Below, one piece after another: positions 1-6,500 of a stretch of DNA of 6,607 nt; positions within the stretch are counted from its first letter, which is position 1, and the number at the start of each line of letters is the position of its first letter. The notes below the pieces were generated by a model. It was not told where the DNA came from. It made no database searches and saw nothing but the letters and a program-made list of their open reading frames with translations. This DNA comes from CADDYX01 sp045809945 (GTDB taxonomy: Bacteria > Verrucomicrobiota > Verrucomicrobiia > Chthoniobacterales > UBA10450). Both the position numbers and the translations under genes were made by a program. The stretch covers positions 1 through 6,607 of the forward strand of contig JBJMWW010000163.1 in assembly GCA_045809945.1 (NCBI GenBank), in the 5' to 3' direction.

Positions 1-178
1 GCGACTCGCCTTGTTCCGGCGCCTGGGCGGGCAACTTCGCAGCGATCGTGCCGGGCTTCGTCTCCGGCGAAATGCGATAGCTCGCGATATTTTCGCGGTA
101 ATCGGCAATCCAATCCGCGGCCTCGTGCAGATGTTTGCGAAACTCTGCTGCAGGAATGTCGCCGAGCTTGTCACTCAC
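1..178 (-). CDS. Pyridoxal-phosphate-dependent amino-acid decarboxylase (group II, aromatic-L-amino-acid decarboxylase type), N-terminal fragment
   Basis: The minus strand is open from a GTG at 178-176 to the left edge, giving 59 residues that begin VSDKLGDIPAAEFRKHLHEA. The segments EFRKHLHEAADWIADYREN, YRISPETKPGTIAAKLP and PEQGES match the conserved N-terminus of group II decarboxylases (AADC, tyrosine and tryptophan decarboxylases), where an F-(R/K)-x(5)-(V/A)-D-W-(I/M)-A-D-Y helix is followed by a KPG and LP...P..GE stretch that forms part of the dimer interface. The enzyme removes the carboxyl group of an amino acid to give an amine in the cytoplasm. The PLP-binding lysine and substrate-pocket residues lie outside the window, so the substrate cannot be named; glutamate or related decarboxylases are less likely alternatives. 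GTG is chosen because no ATG, GTG or TTG occurs in frame between it and the stop at 253-251. No Shine-Dalgarno sequence precedes it. The upstream 72 nt are repeat DNA. The full protein is usually about 470-500 residues. Confidence 0.85.
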   Translation of the reverse strand, partial: MSDKLGDIPAAEFRKHLHEAADWIADYRENIASYRISPETKPGTIAAKLPAQAPEQGES

Positions 179-180
179 GC

Positions 181-210
181 TGTCATTGTGAGCGAAGCGA
201 ACAATCTCGC
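181..210 (+). repeat. Hairpin repeat copy A
   Basis: The copy begins TGTC and ends CTCGC. Between these ends the arms ATTGT (185-189) and ACAAT (201-205) pair perfectly. Inside them are GA (190-191) and GA (199-200), which could form tandem G-A mismatches. The core is GCGAAGC (192-198), which closes with two G-C pairs around a GAA loop. It is the most regular of the four copies and lies three nucleotides upstream of the decarboxylase GTG. Confidence 0.75.
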
Positions 211-240
211 AAACTACGTTCGACGCCGATTCGAACGCTT

Positions 241-279
241 GCGAGGTCCCTCACTTCGCTGCGCTGCGTTCGGGATGAC
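241..279 (-). repeat. Hairpin repeat copy B (contains the glycosyltransferase stop codon)
   Basis: Read on the minus strand the copy begins GTCAT and ends CTCGC. Its arms are TCCC (275-272) and GGGA (250-247). The inner part (271-251) is 21 nt instead of the 11-12 nt of the other copies because of an extra GC-rich stretch (GCAGC-like), but it still starts and ends with GA. The minus-strand reading frame through it gives the tail GHPERSAAK and the TGA stop (253-251) of the glycosyltransferase. Confidence 0.7.
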
Positions 280-1264
280 CGCGCATGCGTCCGGCGAACC
301 AGTCGCGCCCGACGCCTTTCGTCAGGAGCTGGTCACCGAATGGATAACCACCGCGCCTGACGAGCCAGTAAAGCGCGGCGTAGGTGCTGAATGAGCGCTC
401 AAGAATCCAGAGCGGCGCATGGAGTGGAATCGATGCCGGAAAGAACTTCGCGGCATCGCCACGGGCGCGTCCGACGAATGCGAGTGCGATCGAGATCAGG
501 ACCACGGCAAGCAATGTGGCGAGGAACTTGCCAATCAAAGCCGCCCCCAGCAGCAGAAACGGAATCAGGAAGAAAATCGCTGTCTTCGTGCGCAACGGAA
601 AGTCTTCGTATGCCTGACGCGGCCTTTGCTCGCGCCATTTCCGGAAACTTGGCGGTCGCTTCTGCACGAAAAGGTTGTTCGCGTAGCAGATCGACGCGCC
701 GCTACTCGCGAAGTGACGAATGATTTCCTCGTTGTCGAAGAGCACATCGCCATCGTAATGACCGACGCCGAGCATCGTCGTGCGGCGAAATGCGCACGTG
801 CCTGGATAATCGGCCGTTCGAAGCGTCGCGCGATTGATCAACATCCGCGCCGCTTCCATCCGCGCCCACCACGGCAACGGCCGCAGGTAGTTCTGCGGCC
901 TTACGACGTCAAACGTTTCGAGCAACGCGCAGGTTTCGCGGACGTTCGCTGCCGAGTAGCGAATGTCATCGTCCGCCAGAATGACTTTCTCATGTGAGGC
1001 AAGCGCGACACCGGTGTGCACGCCGTTCACTTTGTCGTTCAAATAACCGTGCTGCCGATCCACGCGCTCATGACGGCACACACCTGACCAGAGCCGATCG
1101 TGCTGTGCGACAACGTCGTCCGGCGAGCCATCGATCACGAGGAGTTCGCAGCCGGCGGCGACGAGTTCTTCAAAGTAGCGACGCAAGCCCTCAGCTTCTG
1201 CCGGATCGAATGCAGCACGCCGAATCGGCAGCAGGTAAGTGCAATCTTTCAAAACGCTTTGCAT
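251..1264 (-). CDS. Membrane-associated family-2 glycosyltransferase
   Basis: The 337-residue protein has the layout of a GT2 (GT-A fold) inverting glycosyltransferase. CTYLLPIRR (8-16) is the first beta strand. LLVIDGSPDD (41-50) is the nucleotide-binding strand and loop. NDKVNGVHTGV (76-86) precedes VILADDDIRYS (94-104), whose ADDD (97-100) is the DxD metal/nucleotide-sugar site. DNEEIIRHF (177-185) probably carries the catalytic acidic residue, and RPRQAYEDF (214-222) sits where processive GT2 enzymes have QxxRW, here in degenerate form. Two hydrophobic segments (about 228-245 and 247-264) are transmembrane helices; an amphipathic stretch (282-302) and RRGGYPFG (303-310) follow, as in membrane-bound GT2 proteins. 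It likely transfers a sugar from a nucleotide donor to a lipid or envelope acceptor at the inner membrane; the sugar and acceptor are unknown. The ATG at 1264-1262 abuts a repeat and has no clear Shine-Dalgarno. A TTG at codon 5 is a weaker alternative. The last nine residues and the stop are repeat-derived. It lies 87 nt downstream of the Omp85 gene. Confidence 0.85.
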   Translation of the reverse strand: MQSVLKDCTYLLPIRRAAFDPAEAEGLRRYFEELVAAGCELLVIDGSPDDVVAQHDRLWSGVCRHERVDRQHGYLNDKVNGVHTGVALASHEKVILADDDIRYSAANVRETCALLETFDVVRPQNYLRPLPWWARMEAARMLINRATLRTADYPGTCAFRRTTMLGVGHYDGDVLFDNEEIIRHFASSGASICYANNLFVQKRPPSFRKWREQRPRQAYEDFPLRTKTAIFFLIPFLLLGAALIGKFLATLLAVVLISIALAFVGRARGDAAKFFPASIPLHAPLWILERSFSTYAALYWLVRRGGYPFGDQLLTKGVGRDWFAGRMRGHPERSAAK

Positions 1265-1295
1265 GTCATGTCGAGCGAAGCCGAGACATCCTCGC
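1264..1295 (+). repeat. Hairpin repeat copy C (abuts the glycosyltransferase start)
   Basis: The copy begins TGTC and ends CTCGC. The arms ATGTC (1268-1272) and GACAT (1285-1289) pair perfectly and enclose GA, the core GCGAAGC (1275-1281), one extra C (1282) and GA (1283-1284). Its first base, 1264, is also the first base of the glycosyltransferase ATG read on the other strand. Confidence 0.75.
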
Positions 1296-1310
1296 GTACT
1301 TCGAACCGCA

Positions 1311-1341
1311 CGAAGATTCCTCGACTTCGCTCGGAATGACA
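1311..1341 (-). repeat. Hairpin repeat copy D
   Basis: Read on the minus strand the copy begins TGTC and ends CTTCG. The arms ATTCC (1337-1333) and GGAAT (1320-1316) pair perfectly. The inner part (1332-1321) is GA, GCGAAGTC and GA, differing from copy C by a single base in the core. It starts 10 nt after the Omp85 stop codon. Confidence 0.75.
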
Positions 1342-1351
1342 GAATTGGAAA

Positions 1352-3532
1352 TCAGAATGCGAAGCCAAAGCTGAAGTGAAAGGCTCCGAAGTCTTCGTCT
1401 TTCCGGCGATCAGGATTGACGCCGTAGTCGAGCCGGATCGGACCGACCGGGAGTTTGTAGCGCAGCCCGGCGCCGATCGCGTAACGCATGTCATCGAGGC
1501 TTGCGCTGAAGCCATTGAACGGGTCCTCAGAGCTGGGCAGCAGATTGCCGGCATCGAAGAAAACCGCGCCCTGTAATTCCCCGTAGAGCGGAAACGTGTA
1601 TTCAACGTTCCAGACGGTGAAAAACTCGCCGCCAACCGGGTAGCCGTGACGATCATGCGGACCGAGATCGCGCTCGCCAAAGCTGCGCACCGTGGTGGCG
1701 CCGCCGCTGAAAAAACGCTCGTCGATCGGGATGGACGACTGGCTCGTTTCACCATCGAGCGAATGAATGATCCCGACGCGTGCACCGAACGCGAGTGACG
1801 AACGCTGGAACCAGCTGAGCGGCGCCTGCTGTCCACTCGTTGTGACTTCGGTCGCGCCGGAAACCGGCGGCGCGAACGGAAGCAAATAGGTCACGCGCGC
1901 CGTGCTGCGGATGAAATCGAAGTCGCTGCCGATTGCGTTCGCGGAAAGATCGACCGTGTTGTCGAAAATCCAGCCGCGACTCGGCAGGACTTTGTTGTCG
2001 CGCAAATCGAGCGTGTGCGTCAAACCGACCGAACCGATCGTGTATTTGTGTGGACCGACGAACTGCTGCTCGATGTCGATGTTCTGCAACTTCACTTCGC
2101 GATACGAGATCACGACGCCGGCCTGGTAGAACTTCGAGAACTTGCGCGAAAGATCGATCCGTCCGCCGTACTCAAATTTCGAGTAGCCGTCGAAATCGAA
2201 GGTGAGCGCGCTGAGTCGCGCCTTTAATTCGTTGTCGGTGTCGAGGAACCACGGGTCGTCCCACAGGATTTCGCCTTTGTAGCCGCGGCCGGTCCATTCC
2301 ACCGACGTGGTAAGCGGCCGCCCATAACCAAACAGATCGCGGTCGCGAAAGGATGCGCCGACGATTGGCCCGACGTAGGAGCCATAGCCGAGCGAGAAGC
2401 CGACCTCCTTGCTCTTGGCTTCCTCCGCTGAAATATCGAGCCGCAGCAGGTTGCCATCGACCGGTGTCGGCTTGATCTGCAACTGCGTGAACAAACCCGT
2501 TCGCATCAATTCGCGGAAGCGCTCCTCGACTACTTCCGGGCTGTAGACCTGACCGTGAAACTTGCTGAAGCGTCGCTCGACTACGCTCGGCCGCAGACGC
2601 CTGAGTCCGGTAATCTGGACGCCGTCGAAATGATACAAAGGCCCAGGGCGGACACTGACATGCACCGGCACGCGGCCGTTCTCGGCCGTCTCGACTGAGC
2701 CGTTGGCCTCGACCTTCACGTCGTAGTAGCCGCGTGCTTTGAAATAGGTTTGCAAGCGGCGCGGAATGTCGGCCAGCCGGGTGTCGGTGTAGGGCGCATC
2801 GACGACGTCGAGCATCTGCCCGCGCAATGTTTCCGGCCCGTAGATCGTGTCGCCACTGAAGCTGATCGTGCCGAACATGTACTGCCGGCCTTCGGTAATG
2901 GGCAGCGTTACGTCGACGTGTGTGCCGTCGCCGCCGTAGTGATAGATCGGCGATTCAACCGTCGCATTGACGAATCCTTCCGCGACATAGAGCCGGTGCA
3001 CGAGATCGGCGCCCTCCTGCACGTCGGCGGCAACGAACGGCAACTGCTTCTGCGTTTTCGAGTAACGCTCTCGCGTTGGACCCACCGCGAAATCGAAGAG
3101 TTTCTCCGCCGGCTCGTGCTGGTTACCGACGAAATTGATCTGGCCGAGCGTGACGAGCGGCCCTTCCTCTACCGTGAGCAGGATACGATTGCCCCGCTCG
3201 ATGCTGTAGCGCACATCGACTTTTGCGTAGCCCTGCTTGCGATAAAAGAGCGCGAGGAAAAACGCCGCGTCGTCTGCGCGAGCCGTCGTGATTCCGTACT
3301 GATTAATCGTTGTGATCTGCTCTTTCAGCTCGGAACGCAGCCGCTTCTCATCGAAAGCGCGGTTGCCGCGGAAATCGATCACGTCGGCGTGCTGCGCCTC
3401 TTTCTCCTGCTGTTTCGCTTGAACATTTCGCTCGCGTTCGCGCTGCTCCTGCGCCGGCGGCGGTTCGCCGCTTTGGGCCAATGCGCGTCCAGCAGCGCAA
3501 CAGATCAGGAGGAGGACGAGGGCGCGCTTCAT
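1352..3532 (-). CDS. tamA: Omp85-family outer-membrane assembly protein, TamA/BamA-like
   Basis: The 726-residue protein has a Sec signal peptide (hydrophobic LVLLLICCAAG at 5-15, ALA-Q cleavage site at 17-20) and then a Q/E/R-rich linker (24-49). About four POTRA domains follow, at roughly 48-127, 130-216, 218-300 and 301-377. Each has a starting strand (DVIDFRGN, LGQINFVGN, FGTISFSGD, FDGVQITGL), a helix ending in a G-Y/F/L pattern (YRKQGYAKVDV, YVAEGFVNATV, FKARGYYDVKV, LMRTGLFTQLQI) and a final strand. A beta-barrel fills 378-726, with LDLRDNKVLPSRGW (508-521), the loop-6 motif VRSFGERDLGP (615-625), FFDAGNLL (658-665) and a terminal aromatic pattern ending in F. Omp85 proteins insert outer-membrane proteins; the TamA branch works with TamB. 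Fusion with TamB in one transcription unit favours TamA over BamA, although TamA of E. coli has three POTRA domains and BamA five. The ATG overlaps the tamB stop. A lipobox was considered and not found. Function as TamA is inferred; family membership is secure. Confidence 0.9.
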   Translation of the reverse strand: MKRALVLLLICCAAGRALAQSGEPPPAQEQRERERNVQAKQQEKEAQHADVIDFRGNRAFDEKRLRSELKEQITTINQYGITTARADDAAFFLALFYRKQGYAKVDVRYSIERGNRILLTVEEGPLVTLGQINFVGNQHEPAEKLFDFAVGPTRERYSKTQKQLPFVAADVQEGADLVHRLYVAEGFVNATVESPIYHYGGDGTHVDVTLPITEGRQYMFGTISFSGDTIYGPETLRGQMLDVVDAPYTDTRLADIPRRLQTYFKARGYYDVKVEANGSVETAENGRVPVHVSVRPGPLYHFDGVQITGLRRLRPSVVERRFSKFHGQVYSPEVVEERFRELMRTGLFTQLQIKPTPVDGNLLRLDISAEEAKSKEVGFSLGYGSYVGPIVGASFRDRDLFGYGRPLTTSVEWTGRGYKGEILWDDPWFLDTDNELKARLSALTFDFDGYSKFEYGGRIDLSRKFSKFYQAGVVISYREVKLQNIDIEQQFVGPHKYTIGSVGLTHTLDLRDNKVLPSRGWIFDNTVDLSANAIGSDFDFIRSTARVTYLLPFAPPVSGATEVTTSGQQAPLSWFQRSSLAFGARVGIIHSLDGETSQSSIPIDERFFSGGATTVRSFGERDLGPHDRHGYPVGGEFFTVWNVEYTFPLYGELQGAVFFDAGNLLPSSEDPFNGFSASLDDMRYAIGAGLRYKLPVGPIRLDYGVNPDRRKDEDFGAFHFSFGFAF
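3529..3532 (-). other. ATGA overlap joining tamB stop and tamA start
   Basis: On the minus strand the tamA ATG (3532-3530) and the tamB TGA (3531-3529) share ATGA. No Shine-Dalgarno is visible in the preceding tamB codons (TCCTCCGTTTCCG), so translation of tamA probably depends on ribosomes finishing tamB, which would keep the two partners in ratio. Confidence 0.85.
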
Positions 3533-6500
3533 CGGAAACGGAGGATGTATTGCACCTGCCCGCGGAAATCGCCGCCAACTTCGATTTGGCCGAGCAGAAC
3601 CCAGTGCTCGCTCGCTTTAAATCGCGCCGATGCAGTTTGCTGGCCGGTCCGCGGATCGACATTGCCGACGTCGACCTGCAATCGATTGAAGACGGAGTTC
3701 GTCGGCGGCGCGTCGCCACTCTTATGAAACATTTTTCGATATAGCTGCGTGAAGAGCAGCATGGCCGCTTTCCCGGCGAGGACGCTGTTGTTCCCGGTCA
3801 GCTCTTCGCGCGTCGTTCCAGTCGCGAGTAATGAAATGATTTCCTCCTGCGGCAACGGCGGTTCGCTCGTGAAGACCGCTTCCGGCTGGTTCGCCGTGCC
3901 ATAAACGTAAACATGCACCGTGTAATCGCGGATCACCGACGTGCCGTGCAGATCGATACCGGGATTGAGCGGATCGTCGGGATTGAAATGCAGATAACCG
4001 TATTGAATCTCTAGCCGGCTGAACGGCAGCGTCGCTTCCACCTTGTCCAGCCGCACCTGGCCTTCGACCAGCGGTTGCACGCCAGTTCCGCCGAGATGCA
4101 GATTCACGATCGCGCCACCGCTCGCGAGATTTCCGCGAATCTGAAATGGATCTTTCGTGGTGATCTTCACGTCGAATTTCCAATCGCGCAGCGGCGGCTG
4201 CGGGAATGTCAGCATCCGCCGGTCTTCCGGTGGCTGCGGTGCGGGTCGGCCGGGCAATCCAATCGGGATCAGATCGAGATTCTTTAATAGATGGCTGTTG
4301 GTCAGAGCAACATTGCCTGTCACCGTCGCTGCCGTCAGTGGTCCATCGACGCGAACATTAGCGTCAGCCCGCGCAGTCAGCGTGTCGTTTCGCGCGACCA
4401 GCACGCTGTCCGCCTTTAACTGCACGTCGAGCGTCGGATCGGTCAGTTTCGGAAAAGCGACGCGGCCGCCCGCACTGAATTTCCCGCCGGCCAGCTCGCC
4501 GTCGAAGCGGTCGAGCCGGAGCACGTCATGATCAAACACGATGCGTGATTTGAAACTGGTCAGCGAAGGAAGCGTTGGATTTTCAAACCGCGCGACGTTG
4601 ATGCTGATGTCGCCGTTGCCGCTGAGGGTCGGCCTGGCAATCGTGCCGTCAATGTTCACGTCGAGCGCTGCGTCGCCGTCCAGTTGCACGATTCCCGGCA
4701 CGAATTGGCGGACGAAATTCACCGAGCTGCGCGGCAGTTGCACTTTCGCTGTCAGCGGCGTGTTCTCGTCGAATTTTTTCTCCCGCGCGATCCTGGCCAC
4801 GTTGAGCGGGATGTCGGCCGTGATCGAAACCGGCTGCACCTTTGCCTGCTCCAGTTTACCGGCCACGGCGACGCGATTGTTTTGCAGCGTTGCCGTCAGG
4901 CCGAACGTCGCCGGCTCGACGTTCGCAAACTGGCTGCGCAACTCGCGCGCCTGCACCTCGACGCGGCCGTTCAGATTGTCGATTGTTCCGCGCACATCCG
5001 CCTTGATGCTGACAAGACCACTCGCGAGTGGCTTCTGCCCCAAATCATCAAACACCTTTTTGATGTCGAGGTTCTGAGATTCGAAACTGATCAACGTCTT
5101 GCCGGTTTCCGGCGTGATCGGCCGATCCGTCCCGAGATTGCTCCAGACGAATGGCAGTGAGACGTAACCAGTCGCATATTTTGCCTGGCCCTGGTCGAGT
5201 TGAATCTTGCTGATCTCGAGGGTCTCACCTTTCGCGGTCAGGCTGGCCGAAAAATTGAATTTGTCGCTCGCGGCGAAAATCAGCGGCACGTCGAGCGCAT
5301 CCGGCGTGTAGCTCGCATCGATCTTCGCCTGCAGTCCGTTGATATTTGCGAACCGGCCGTGATCGATGGTGAGTTTTAGCGACCCGGTGTTTTTGAAATC
5401 GGCCGCTGTGCCGTTGCCTTGCCAATCGACGATCAATGCACCGGCCAGCTCAGTTTTGTCGCCGAGCAACGGCTTGAGTGTCGCGAGATCGGAAATGTTG
5501 ACGAGGAATTTGCCATTGTATCGATGCGGCTGGTCCAGTTCGAACATGCCGTGACCGCCGACGAAATCCTGCTCGTTCAATCGCGCCGTGAGGTCGTTCA
5601 GGTAAATGACGTTATGCGTAATCGCGATCTGGCCGCTGATCACAGGGATGGTCAGGTTCCGCGCGCGCAAGTTCGCGCCGTACACTTCCAATTGGCCGTC
5701 GAGCACGCCGTTGGTCATCTTGACCTGCCCCGAAAGCTGGAGCGGTCCCGTGATTTTGTTCGGTGAATCTTCCGTGAAAAAATCGCCGAGGTCGGCAACG
5801 GCGAAATCGAGCGAGACATCCGTCGGTTGCAGCTTCGCCTTCGTGAAATCCTCCGGCAGGCGATAATCGCCGCGGACAACGAGCGTGTTTCGTTGCCGCA
5901 CCGTCTCGATATCTTCGAACGTGACGAGATCGTTCACGCTCGTGGTGTGGACGCGCGCTTCATCGACCACGTAGTCGCCGGAGCGAATCCCGGTCGCGTT
6001 CAGTTCCACATCGGTACGCAGATCAGCGAAGTAGGGCTTCTTTGTGTTCGGCGGCGGCATTTGCTTCGTCGCGCGAAAAGTTCCGTTGAGCTGGGTAACC
6101 GTGCCGCTGCCGAATCCGATCCGCTCTCCGGTGAAATTCAGATTTGCGCCGAGCTGCGCATTACTGATCTCAATCTGGCCGGTGACATTGGCGGCTCCAG
6201 TGAGCGCCTGCTCCATGAATGCGCTCGCACGGTTCAGCTCCGGCAACAAGGCACTGACATCGAGCTTCGCCGGGCTGCGGCCGAATTCGCGGATGTTATC
6301 CGGCAGGTCGGCGCTGCCACGCAGCCGAATTTTGTTAAGCCCCTGCGAGAGCTCGGCCAGATCGATCCGCGCCACGCCATCTCGCGCCGTGATCGCCAGC
6401 GTGCAGTCGTCGACCGTGAGGGTGCCCTGCTTTACATCCTTTATGCTCGCCGCAATCGTGCCTGTCCAGAAACGCGGCGTGTCGAGCACGCCGGTGAAAT

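Larger units (their letters stand above)
181..279. repeat. Inverted pair of hairpin repeats (REPIN-like), left pair
   Basis: Two copies of the same small hairpin element face each other (181-210 forward, 241-279 reverse) around a 30-nt spacer (211-240). Their inner ends are complementary (CTCGC at 206-210 and GCGAG at 241-245) and so are their outer ends (GTCAT at 182-186 and ATGAC at 275-279), so the pair could also fold into one large cruciform. The pair covers the last codons of the glycosyltransferase and the whole gap up to the decarboxylase start. I see no promoter or terminator T-tract in it. Confidence 0.75.
1264..1341. repeat. Inverted pair of hairpin repeats (REPIN-like), right pair, filling the tamA-glycosyltransferase gap
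   Basis: Copies at 1264-1295 (forward) and 1311-1341 (reverse) face each other around a 15-nt spacer (1296-1310). The intergenic region between the Omp85 stop (1354-1352) and the glycosyltransferase ATG (1264-1262) consists of this pair plus ten nucleotides. Long pairing between the copies is possible (TGTCAT outer ends; CGAGCGAAG against CTTCGCTCG). On the minus strand no U-rich run follows the hairpins, so a standard intrinsic terminator is not supported. The structure could still weaken read-through or stabilise the 3' end of the tamBA message. Confidence 0.75.

Noticed and set aside
11..394. Open frame of 127 codons on the plus strand at the left end
   Set aside because: It runs antisense through the decarboxylase start, both left-pair repeats and the glycosyltransferase 3' end; its middle part is simply translated repeat.
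1264..1341. Intrinsic terminator between tamA and the glycosyltransferase
   Set aside because: The hairpins are strong, but no run of T follows on the transcribed strand and the downstream gene begins at once.
181..1341. CRISPR array
   Set aside because: The repeats occur as facing pairs in two separate places with a gene between them, vary in their arms and have no regular spacers.
1249..1836. Open frame of 195 codons on the minus strand overlapping the end of the Omp85 gene
   Set aside because: It is an alternate frame of the Omp85 barrel that continues through the repeat pair; its tail (CHSERSRGIF and similar) is repeat translation.
3491..3510. Possible lipobox in the Omp85 signal peptide (LLICC)
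   Set aside because: The residue before each cysteine is I or C rather than G, A or S, whereas ALA-Q gives a good signal peptidase I site.
2750..3727. Long open frame of 325 codons on the plus strand
   Set aside because: It lies opposite the well-supported Omp85 gene and the end of tamB, is rich in R, E, D and V in a way typical of antisense frames of GC-rich genes, and shows no recognisable domain.
4541..5077. Open frame of 178 codons on the plus strand, and other plus-strand frames opposite tamB
   Set aside because: They are antisense to continuous TamB beta-strand coding sequence and have low-complexity S/R/T-rich translations without family resemblance.
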